From the NCBI RefSeq assembly GCF_013128195.2, contig NZ_CP053452.2, positions 7,192,001-7,256,000 on the forward strand: DNA of 64,000 nucleotides. The letters are read 5' to 3'. The stretch's first letter is position 1; every line of letters starts with the position of its first letter. Below the pieces are notes generated by a model. That model had not been told where the DNA came from. It made no database searches and saw only the letters and a program-made list of their open reading frames with translations. Shown in pieces: positions 35,890 to 43,751 of the stretch. Both the position numbers and the translations under genes were made by a program. The stretch is from Frigoriglobus tundricola (GTDB taxonomy: Bacteria; Planctomycetota; Planctomycetia; Gemmatales; Gemmataceae).

Positions 35890-38703
35890 TCAGTCGTTCG
35901 CCTGCATCGACGCCGACAGCACCTTTGCGATGCGCTCCTTGCACTCTTCCAGGTGGGCGACGGTCGTCTCGTCGGCGTCCGCCGGCCGGGCGGCCAGGGC
36001 TGCGTCGATCCGCTTGCCGATCTCGCGCAGGTGGTACCGCGCCAGGCTCCGGGCGTCCGGCGGAACGGCCGCGCTGCGGGTCTCGAACATCTCCGAGCTG
36101 AACCAGATCCCGGAGGCCACGGACTTCTCACCGAGGACCAGCCCGGACAGCTTCTTCAGGTGTTCCCGCTGGAGGTTCCGGCGGACGATCGAGGACGGGT
36201 GCTCCTTGTCCTTCTTCCCGGCGGGCAGGTCGGCCCACACGGCGTCGGTGGTGCTGCGGAACACCTCGGCGACGGTCACCGGCTTGGCGCCCTTCTCGGC
36301 CTTGAGCGCGTTCACCTGCACCCGTTGCAGCGCCCGCGGGTTGAGCAACTGGTTCAGCGCGAGCCGCTGGATGCCCAGCACCCGGTCGTACAGCGGGAAA
36401 TCGGTCGCGGCGAAGTCCGCGCCCCAGTGGGTCCAGCGGTCCACCGCCAACTTGCGGAGCAGTTCCGGCGGGTACTCGAACGGCTTGTCGCTGAAGACGT
36501 GTTCCTGGAGGAACTTGAGCGCCTCGCGCTGCTTCGCCGGGTCCACGGGGACGAGCGGGTCGCGGCCGCTCGGGTCGTTCCGGTGGTCCCGGTAGGCGTG
36601 CTCGCCGCCGACGTACTTGGACATCAGGTACGCCCCGTTGCCGTACTGCGACAGGAGCAGGCCGAAGGCCACCCGCACCCGCTGGTGCCCCTCGCCGTCT
36701 TCGACCGCGCGGGTCGCCATCGTCTTCAGGAGGTCTTCGGTCGTGAGCATCCGGCTCCGCGCGAAGGCCAGCACGTCGTCGCCCAGGTCGAAGCGGTTGA
36801 TGAGGGGGTCGGCGGTGAGGACCGTGTCCTCGTCCGTGCCGTAGTCCAGGCCCGGCGTGGACGCCCCGCGCGCCGCGATCTTCTTCAGCTCCTCCGCCTC
36901 GTTACTGCTCAGCGGCTTGTAGGCGTACTCGATCGCCCAGTAGTCGTACGGCCCGAGGCAGGTCGGGAAGTAGTCGCCCTGCTTCACGCCCTTCGGGGCC
37001 AGGTTCACCGGCAAGTAGTCCATGACCGACCCGGTCAGCCCCTTCGTCCCGGTCACGGCCTTGTCGTGCAACTGGGCGCTGGTCAGCATCGTGCTGCCCT
37101 TGAAGTTGTGCCGCAGGCCGAGGGTGTGGCCGACCTCGTGCATGACCACCCACTTGATCGCCTGGTTGATCATCTCGTCCAGCGCCTTGTCCTTCTCCTT
37201 GTCTTTGTCCTTCGCGCCCTTGTCTTTAGCGTCCTTGTCCTTCGGCCCCTTGTCCTTCGGGTCCTTATCGGTGCCCGCCGCGACATCGGCCAGCGACATG
37301 GCGGCCATCCCGAGTTCCATCTTCAGGCACCCGCGGCAGTCGCAGACGCCCTGGCGGATGGCCGCGAGCCGGGCCGCTTCCGGGTTCCGGGCGCGCGGGG
37401 GCTCGGCCCAGCCCGCGGTGCGGTTCAACAGGTCGTGGTCGAGGCCCAGCCCGGCGTCGAGCGCCTGGAGCGGGCTGACCGCTTCGAGCGACTTGCCGTC
37501 CGCGCCTTGCAGCTTCCGCTCCTGCTTCCAGTACCGGATGAAGTCGGCGTCGAAGAGGATGTCGGCGTCGAGGATCTCGCCGGTCAGCGGGTTGGCCCGG
37601 GACGGCCCGATGGCGAACGCGTTGTCGGTGGTGATCCACCGGAACGTGTTGTAGTTCATGTCCTCCGGGTCGAACTCCTCGTCGTCGCGCTGCTGGACCA
37701 CCTCGATCGCGTTGCGGAACCCGATCTTCTCGAACGCCTTGTTCCACTCCAGGATGCCCTCCTGCACGGCCGCCCGGAACTCGTGCGGGACCGTCTTCTC
37801 GATGTAGAACTTGATGCTCCGCTTCGGGACCGACAGCCGGCCGGTGCCCGCCGGCTCGGACGGCTCCAGCCGCCACCGGTTCACGTACCGGACGAAGGTC
37901 GTGTCCTTGCTGGTGCTCGAGAAGTCCTTCACGGCGGTGATGAAGTGCCCGACGCGGTCGTCGGCGACGCGCGGCTGGTACCCGCCGGAGGGCAGCTCGA
38001 CGAGCCCGTAGTGGACCACGACGGTGGTGCCGCGGTCGTCGATCACGCCGTCGTTGGCGCGCCCGCCGGCGTAGGTGGCCTGGATCTGGAGTTCGAGGTT
38101 CTTCGGGAACGCCTTCACCTTGTGCCACACGCTCCGGCTCGAGTCGAACCGGCCGATGCCGAGTTCGCCGAAGTCGCTCATGAAGATGTCGTTCAGGTTG
38201 ATCAGCACGCCCTGGGTCATCTGGTTCAGGCCTGCGATCCGGAGCGACAGGAGGACCGAGTCGGTGTAGGTGATGTCCACCGCCAGCGCGGTCGGGGTGC
38301 CGGCGTTGGCCTTGTGGTGGACGTTCCGGCGGACGAGGTGCACCTTGTCGCCGGCGCGCTTGAAGTACACGACCCACTGGTCATCGAAATTGAGCGTCGA
38401 GCCGCCCATCCCCGCGCCGCGGGCGACCGCGATCGGGCAGAGCAACTGCTTGCCCATGTGGTGCGGCAGCAGCTCGGCGTAGACCTTGTCGTCCTTGTGG
38501 TACAACTTGAACAGCCCCTCGTGGGTCTTGGCCCCCTTGGAGATGCTCTGGAACTCCACGAGCATCGGGTCCGGGCGGCGGAACTCGCCCGGGAACGGGA
38601 ACTCGCCGCCGTCCGGCGGCTGGCCCCGGCTCGGGACCGACGTCAGGTGGCCGACGACCGCGACGGCCACGAGCCCGAGCGCGAGACGCAACGGACGCTT
38701 CAT
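35890..38703 (-). CDS. Exported zinc-dependent metalloprotease (DUF5117/DUF5118-like)
   Basis: The 937-residue product has a signal peptide (KRPLRLALGLVAVAVVG). Further on is a metzincin-type zinc site HEVGHTLGLRHN near residues 521-532, with a Met-turn candidate VMDYLP soon after. The long beta-rich N-terminal half and the phrase YFKRAGDKVHLVRRNV match the zinc-dependent metalloproteases annotated with DUF5117 and DUF4953 domains. Just before the active site lies a Lys/Asp repeat stretch (about residues 478-509, KDK and KDKG units). The ATG at 38703 follows GAGGA; an earlier in-frame start lacks a signal sequence. The substrate is unknown. Confidence 0.87.
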   Translation of the reverse strand: MKRPLRLALGLVAVAVVGHLTSVPSRGQPPDGGEFPFPGEFRRPDPMLVEFQSISKGAKTHEGLFKLYHKDDKVYAELLPHHMGKQLLCPIAVARGAGMGGSTLNFDDQWVVYFKRAGDKVHLVRRNVHHKANAGTPTALAVDITYTDSVLLSLRIAGLNQMTQGVLINLNDIFMSDFGELGIGRFDSSRSVWHKVKAFPKNLELQIQATYAGGRANDGVIDDRGTTVVVHYGLVELPSGGYQPRVADDRVGHFITAVKDFSSTSKDTTFVRYVNRWRLEPSEPAGTGRLSVPKRSIKFYIEKTVPHEFRAAVQEGILEWNKAFEKIGFRNAIEVVQQRDDEEFDPEDMNYNTFRWITTDNAFAIGPSRANPLTGEILDADILFDADFIRYWKQERKLQGADGKSLEAVSPLQALDAGLGLDHDLLNRTAGWAEPPRARNPEAARLAAIRQGVCDCRGCLKMELGMAAMSLADVAAGTDKDPKDKGPKDKDAKDKGAKDKDKEKDKALDEMINQAIKWVVMHEVGHTLGLRHNFKGSTMLTSAQLHDKAVTGTKGLTGSVMDYLPVNLAPKGVKQGDYFPTCLGPYDYWAIEYAYKPLSSNEAEELKKIAARGASTPGLDYGTDEDTVLTADPLINRFDLGDDVLAFARSRMLTTEDLLKTMATRAVEDGEGHQRVRVAFGLLLSQYGNGAYLMSKYVGGEHAYRDHRNDPSGRDPLVPVDPAKQREALKFLQEHVFSDKPFEYPPELLRKLAVDRWTHWGADFAATDFPLYDRVLGIQRLALNQLLNPRALQRVQVNALKAEKGAKPVTVAEVFRSTTDAVWADLPAGKKDKEHPSSIVRRNLQREHLKKLSGLVLGEKSVASGIWFSSEMFETRSAAVPPDARSLARYHLREIGKRIDAALAARPADADETTVAHLEECKERIAKVLSASMQAND

Positions 38704-39089
38704 GTGGTGATCCTCAGGAGGTGGGAACCGGTGCCGCACCGGTCGATTGCTCACACGTGCCGAAATCCGTTTCTTCAGGGGCGGACGCCGGAGCAGCACC
38801 GGTGATGCCCGGTGAACCGATCGGACCCGCACAACCCGAACGACACGAACCGAATGTGCCGGACGCCCGCCAGAAGCTGGCGGGACTGTACCGAGAACCC
38901 GGAAGAGGTTGATTGGGCTAAATTAGCCGGTCGGGACGGGCATCGCAAGCATTATCCGGTAACGATTTGAGTTGTCGGTGCGGCCGGTGTACGGGTTGTT
39001 CCGAGAAATCGGTCCGAGATTCATTTGACGGCGCCCCGCGCGTCGCCTTCAATGGACGCGGTCGAACCTATCTCGGCGGGAGTCGCATC
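38704..39089. promoter_or_regulatory. Divergent intergenic region (386 bp)
   Basis: It separates the metalloprotease gene (minus) from the exported protein gene at 39090 (plus). Promoters for both are expected. No strong hairpin or consensus promoter was seen, and the longer in-frame extensions into it look non-coding. Confidence 0.4.
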
Positions 39090-39803
39090 ATGACGCACCC
39101 GGTACGTGTGCTCGCACAGTCCGTGGCGGTCGGCTTGTTGTGTGCCATCGGCCCCGCCTCGAGGGCCGCCGACGAGCGCGAACTCCCGGCCGCCTTTTCA
39201 CCGGAGCAGAAGACGAACGTCCTCAAGTTCCTTAAGGACCACGAGAAGCCGGAGCGCTACGTGCCCAAGGGCGCGCGGTTCGCCGATTCCCCCCCGCCCG
39301 ACGCCGACCTCGAAATCACCGCGACCAAGGACAAGCCGGTCCGCCAGTACACGGTGCAGATCACGCCGCACCGGCCGGTCCCGGACCAGGAGAAGATCGG
39401 GAAGGCGGACGTGTACTTCTACCGCCCGAACCCCGAAAAGGGGAAGCCGGGGATCACCATCAAGCACACGATCGACCTCGCGACCGGCAAGCAGATCGGC
39501 GAGACGGAGGTGCTGACCAAGGCCCACACGCCGGTCTCCCACGAGGAGCTGACGGAGGCCGTTGCGGCGGCGCGGTCGAAGGTGGCGGCGGTCAAGGACC
39601 TGTACGAAACGTACCCCGCCGGCTCCGTGCGGTGGGAGTACCTGCAAATGAAGATCCAGCGGAAGACCGAACAGTTCGAGCCCGGCGACCGGGTCGTGCG
39701 GTTCGTCTTCACCGCGACGCCTGCCGAGGGCCAGAAGGCGCCCGAGCCGGTCGGCGTGCTGGTCAACCTGACCAAAGACACTGTCGCTCGCGACAGCCGC
39801 TAA
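39090..39803 (+). CDS. Exported protein resembling copper-amine-oxidase N-terminal domains
   Basis: The 237-residue protein has a signal peptide (VLAQSVAVGLLCAIGPASRA) and a mostly alpha/beta mature part. The segment HTPVSHEELTEAVAAARSKV, preceded by ADVYFYRPNP, resembles the N2/N3 domains of copper amine oxidases (HPLxxLTxxEIxxAVxLVR-like). The end EPGDRVVRFVFTATP would be the next strand pair. The catalytic part of such an oxidase appears encoded 633 bases downstream in a separate gene. The relation is judged by eye and is tentative. The start follows GGGAG. Confidence 0.65.
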   Translation: MTHPVRVLAQSVAVGLLCAIGPASRAADERELPAAFSPEQKTNVLKFLKDHEKPERYVPKGARFADSPPPDADLEITATKDKPVRQYTVQITPHRPVPDQEKIGKADVYFYRPNPEKGKPGITIKHTIDLATGKQIGETEVLTKAHTPVSHEELTEAVAAARSKVAAVKDLYETYPAGSVRWEYLQMKIQRKTEQFEPGDRVVRFVFTATPAEGQKAPEPVGVLVNLTKDTVARDSR

Positions 39804-39834
39804 AGGAGCCGTTCGGCGGTGGGAGTTCCCAGGG

Positions 39835-40314
39835 ATGTTCGTGATCCCAACGGCATATAAGTCGAAACTCCCGAAGGGGCTCTCGTGGCCGCTTGGGGCC
39901 GAGGCCATTAGCGCGGGGTTGGCCGACGCGCCACACGCGACGGCCCTCTCGCTGTGGTTCACGGTAGACGTGACGCGCCCGGCGTCAGCCTTCCAGCGGC
40001 TTCTGCAAGACGCTCTCCCATACACGATCCTTGTCGCGGAGTATCGACCAGCAAGCCGAGCCGGATACAGCGGTTCGACCTCTATGGTCGAGAGCGGTTG
40101 GTACGAAGCCAAGTGGCGACTCGATGTGAGCCCGGTTCCCCGTGCCCTGCGAGCAGCGGCCGGCGCGGCCCTCCGGGAAACGGGGTTGCCGGCGATTACA
40201 GAGTGGCTCCGATCGTCCGGTCAAGAGGGGTGGGGCTTGAGACGCCAACGGGCCGAATTGGTGTTCGCGCCGGCCACCGGCACGATTACCCCGCAGGTTA
40301 AGGAGGGCGCGTAG
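39835..40314 (+). CDS. Hypothetical protein, 159 aa
   Basis: No family is recognised. The product has no signal peptide or membrane helix. It mixes beta-like and amphipathic helical stretches, including RALRAAAGAALRETGLPAITEWL. Its codon and base use are less G+C-biased than those of its neighbours (for example ATATAAG near the start), which may indicate a separate origin. It lies between two genes for exported, amine-oxidase-like proteins, 31 bases after the first. The ribosome site is weak. Confidence 0.55.
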   Translation: MFVIPTAYKSKLPKGLSWPLGAEAISAGLADAPHATALSLWFTVDVTRPASAFQRLLQDALPYTILVAEYRPASRAGYSGSTSMVESGWYEAKWRLDVSPVPRALRAAAGAALRETGLPAITEWLRSSGQEGWGLRRQRAELVFAPATGTITPQVKEGA

Positions 40315-40436
40315 CCCGAGTGCCGAATCCATCGAATGTTTTTGGTTCGGTCTCGTTTACACGATTCATCGGCTGCCTGGCCAATAGCTAACGGCCAACA
40401 ACTATCAGCTTTCAACGCCACTGGGAGCCCTCGACG

Positions 40437-41846
40437 ATGCGATCGTACTTCCCCCGCGTGACCGCGTTGCGGGCCGGGTTCCTCCTGACGTTCGCGGCGG
40501 GGCTGCTGGCGTTCGGCTCGACGGCCCAACCCAACGTCCCGGCCGCGCAACCCGATCGTGACCCGACGGTCAAGCCGCCGGCCGGACCGGTGTTCCCACC
40601 GAACACGGTGAAGCAGGGGTTCCCGGCGGCGGGGTACGACCCGGCGGCGCCGGAACAGAGCGACACCTGTTGGGAGGTCGAGTGGGAGCTGACCCACCCG
40701 CAGAACCGGCCGTACTACCCGCCGGGCAGCGTCCCGCGGATCAAGAGCGCCAAGTTCATGTGGAAGGACAAGAGCGGCACCCCCCGCTGGGTGACCGTGG
40801 TCCGGATGCTCGAGATCGCGGAAATCTACGTGCCCTACGACAACGGGAACACGGCCTTCCTGGACGTTCACGACATGTCGTTCCACACCAACCCGGCCCG
40901 GCGGGAGTTCCTCGGGCCGCCCTGCGTCGCGCCCGGCGAGGTGCTCAGGTCCGCCAACCCGGCGTGGTCCGGCACCATTCACAAGGAGGTCCACGACGAC
41001 GGCATCCGGTGGATGAGCGCCGAGACGAACGGCCGCAACCAGATCGCCGACCGCGTCCGCCGCGGGGAGAAGATGCTCCTGTGGGCGACCTACTACGGGG
41101 CGAACTACCGGTACATGATCGAGTACGGGTTCGCCGACGACGGGACGATCACCTGCCGCATCGGGCCGAGCGGGCGGAACATCTTCAACCGGCAGAAGGA
41201 CCGGAGCGACACGCACCTGCACGTCGGCTGCTGGCGCATGGAAATGGACCTCGGCGACCCGGTCCGGAAGATCGGCGGTCCGAAGGACAACGAGGTTCTG
41301 ATCGCCCGCCGCGTCCTCGACGAGGAGAAGGAGAAGTTCGCCCAGGTGGCCAAGCCGTTCAACCGCAACGGCCGGGGCGAGGCGTGCGAGGGCAGCGCCA
41401 AGTGGGTGCCCGAGGAGTTCACCACGCTCCGCGTGGCCAGCACGGTGCGGAAGAACTCGCACGGCTACCCCCTGGCTTACGACGTGGTCTCCCAGCGGCT
41501 CGGCGGCATCCGCCAGCTCCAGCGCGAGGGCGGCACCTACGACGCGGACATGGACTTCATCAACCACGACTTCTGGGTGACGCGCACCGAGTCCGGGTTC
41601 ACCGACTACATCGACGTGCCGCGGTACGCCAAGGAGCGGCGCCCGCTGACCGGGATGCCCACAACCATCTGGCTGTGTACGCCGGCGCTGCACGTCGCCC
41701 GCACGGAGGACTTCGGGACCGACACGGGCACCAACAGCTACGGCGGCGTGGCGATCACCACCTGGGCCGGGTTCGTGCTCAAGCCCCGCGACCTGTTCGA
41801 CGGCACCCCGTTGTACACCCCGACATCGAGCCGGCGGTTCCCGTAG
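40437..41846 (+). CDS. Exported copper-amine-oxidase-like catalytic-domain protein
   Basis: A signal peptide (LRAGFLLTFAAGLLAFG) leads a 469-residue protein whose layout follows the C-terminal catalytic domain of copper amine oxidases. A candidate catalytic-base Asp is at 135 (PYDNGNT). A GANYRY motif at 221-226 places Tyr224 where the TPQ cofactor tyrosine normally sits. His260 and His262 (THLH) and His419 (ALHVARTED) match the copper ligands, and a family-like end AGFVLKPRDLFDGTP follows. The acidic residue that normally follows the cofactor Tyr is Arg here, so cofactor formation is uncertain. Such enzymes deaminate primary amines to aldehydes with H2O2. Confidence 0.75.
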   Translation: MRSYFPRVTALRAGFLLTFAAGLLAFGSTAQPNVPAAQPDRDPTVKPPAGPVFPPNTVKQGFPAAGYDPAAPEQSDTCWEVEWELTHPQNRPYYPPGSVPRIKSAKFMWKDKSGTPRWVTVVRMLEIAEIYVPYDNGNTAFLDVHDMSFHTNPARREFLGPPCVAPGEVLRSANPAWSGTIHKEVHDDGIRWMSAETNGRNQIADRVRRGEKMLLWATYYGANYRYMIEYGFADDGTITCRIGPSGRNIFNRQKDRSDTHLHVGCWRMEMDLGDPVRKIGGPKDNEVLIARRVLDEEKEKFAQVAKPFNRNGRGEACEGSAKWVPEEFTTLRVASTVRKNSHGYPLAYDVVSQRLGGIRQLQREGGTYDADMDFINHDFWVTRTESGFTDYIDVPRYAKERRPLTGMPTTIWLCTPALHVARTEDFGTDTGTNSYGGVAITTWAGFVLKPRDLFDGTPLYTPTSSRRFP

Positions 41847-42031
41847 CCGTGTTGGGGCCGACCCGTGGCGATCGGATGGCGGGAAAGGCGGTGTCAAAAA
41901 ATGCGACGTGGCGCGATTTCAACGCGCGACCGGGTGCGCCGGGTGAGCGTTTTGCACCGAATGAAGGGACACGGACAGGGAAGAGGGGGTAAGCTTTCAA
42001 AAACAACCTCCCTGATATTAAAGGTGTTCCC

Positions 42032-42223
42032 GTGGACGTGTCGATTGATTCGCTTTTCGCCCGCATCGGCCGACAGCTCATCGAGATCGAAATGCTCCGC
42101 GCTCAGGTCGCGGCGAAGGACCAGGCGGTTGCCACGGCCGAAGCCGAAGTTGCACGGCTCCAGCAAGAGAACGCGACGCTGAAGTCTTCGGCCAAGCCCA
42201 AATGGACCGAAGGCGACGCCTAA
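42032..42223 (+). CDS. Small coiled-coil protein, 63 aa
   Basis: The frame starts at a GTG with AAAGG 7 bases upstream. Nearly the whole product is one amphipathic helix with heptad-like Leu, Ile, Val and Ala spacing (IGRQLIEIEMLRAQVAAKDQ, then VARLQQENATLKS). It should form a coiled-coil dimer or larger assembly. There is no signal peptide or membrane segment. The function is unknown and the protein could be a small scaffold. It follows the amine-oxidase-like gene by 185 bases. Confidence 0.6.
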   Translation: MDVSIDSLFARIGRQLIEIEMLRAQVAAKDQAVATAEAEVARLQQENATLKSSAKPKWTEGDA

Positions 42224-42283
42224 GCGGGACAGGGGACACACAAGAAGCCAGCGATCCCGCGGCCGAGGTCGCGAGACCGGGCG

Positions 42284-43582
42284 TCAGTTGCCGGCAGCCC
42301 TGAGGTCGTAACTGTACATGACGTTTTGGTCGCGGATGTAGAGCTTACCGTTGGCGATGACCGGGTGCGGCCAGCTCTGCGGGTACTTCGTTACGTCGGC
42401 CGCCGGGAGCTTGAAGGACGACACGACCTTCAGCCCTTCCGGCGACGGTTCGATCAGAACCAGCACACCGTTCTGGTACCGGTAATAGAGGCGGCCGTCG
42501 GCGTAGAGGACGGCCGCCGAGCCCTTACCGCCGGCGACTTCCTTCTTTTCCGGCCCCCATACGATTTCGCCCGTCTTGAACTCGACGCACACCGGGTAGC
42601 CCTGGTTCTGGTCGTGGCCGAAGTACACGTAGTCCCCCACGAGCACCATCCCGCCGTGGTGGTTGTTCAGTTCCGGCTTCTTGTACGCCTTGACCTCCTT
42701 GACCTCAAACTCCTTTCCCTTCGGCACGATCTGGAGCAGGGCCGCCCCGCCGCCGTAGCTCGTCGAGACCCACACGTGATCGCCCTTGACGATCGGGATC
42801 GGGATCTGGGCCACGCCGCCCGCCGCCGGGGTGCCCTTGTACTGCCACAGGAGTTTGCCCGTCGCGGCTTCCACCCCGACGATACCGGACTTCTGACCGA
42901 GCAGAGCAATGTACATCGGAACGCCGCCGATGGTCGCCTTGATGGGCGACGAGTATCCGTACCCGCCGCCGATCGGATTGACCTCTGTCTTCCAAACCTC
43001 GTCGCCGTTTGCGGCGCTCAGGGCGACGACCGCCCCTTTCGTCCCGCAGGGAGTGCAGATCACCTTGTCGCCATCGACGAGGACGGAGTCCGTGTACGCC
43101 CACGTCGGCACTTTGCCGTCGAACTCGTCCACGTAGTTCTTCTTCCAAACGAGTTTGCCCGTGTCGGCACTGAGGCAGGACAGGGTGCCGTTGGCGCTGA
43201 CGGCGTACACCTTGCCGTCGTGGACGGTGGGGGTGCTGGCCGGGCCGTTGGTTTGCGGGGCGAGCCCCTTGGCCGGATCGGCGAACGGGGTGAACCACAG
43301 CTCCTTGCCGTCGCCCTCCTTTAGCGCCCACACCCCGTCCTTTCCGTCGCGGGTGCCGATGCCGAAAATCTTGCCGCCGGCCACCGACGGGGTGCCCCAT
43401 CCGAGGCCGAGGTCCTTGGCGGTCCACAGCTTCGGCGGGCCGCCCTCGGGCCACTTCTTGAGCAGCCCGGTTTCGGTGGAAATGCCGTCGCGGTTCGGGC
43501 CGCGGAAGCCGGGCCAGTCCGCAGCGGTCGCCGTTGCGGCGGCGAGGAACACGCAGGCGAGAAACGGAACGCGCAGCGTCAT
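42284..43582 (-). CDS. Exported PQQ-like beta-propeller protein
   Basis: The 432-residue protein has a signal peptide (LRVPFLACVFLAAATATA) and begins its mature part with WPGFRGPNRDGIS, the usual opening of planctomycete PQQ-propeller (BamB-like) proteins. Repeated blades end in patterns such as GDGKELWFTPF, ADTGKLVWKKN, ANGDEVWKTEV and ATGKLLWQYKG. No catalytic residues for a quinoprotein dehydrogenase are evident, so a binding or scaffold role is as likely as an enzyme. The ATG at 43582 is chosen because it begins the signal sequence. It lies downstream of the EF-hand gene on the same strand. Confidence 0.88.
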   Translation of the reverse strand: MTLRVPFLACVFLAAATATAADWPGFRGPNRDGISTETGLLKKWPEGGPPKLWTAKDLGLGWGTPSVAGGKIFGIGTRDGKDGVWALKEGDGKELWFTPFADPAKGLAPQTNGPASTPTVHDGKVYAVSANGTLSCLSADTGKLVWKKNYVDEFDGKVPTWAYTDSVLVDGDKVICTPCGTKGAVVALSAANGDEVWKTEVNPIGGGYGYSSPIKATIGGVPMYIALLGQKSGIVGVEAATGKLLWQYKGTPAAGGVAQIPIPIVKGDHVWVSTSYGGGAALLQIVPKGKEFEVKEVKAYKKPELNNHHGGMVLVGDYVYFGHDQNQGYPVCVEFKTGEIVWGPEKKEVAGGKGSAAVLYADGRLYYRYQNGVLVLIEPSPEGLKVVSSFKLPAADVTKYPQSWPHPVIANGKLYIRDQNVMYSYDLRAAGN

Positions 43583-43751
43583 GAGACAGCGACTCCGAAC
43601 GAGGGTGGGGGCGGGCGCAGTGGGAGAGAACATCAGTTTAGTTGACCGGAGCGCGACCGCAAACCCCGCGACGTGCGGACGGGTACCGGAGCCACAAAAC
43701 GCAACGCGGCGGGCGTCCCCGCCCGCCGCGTCCGCGTGATTGTGCGAGAGC

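Noticed and set aside
35632..38805. 1057-codon open frame antisense to the metalloprotease
   Set aside because: Despite its length it has no recognisable motif, signal peptide or ribosome site. The minus strand has an intact zinc site and signal sequence.
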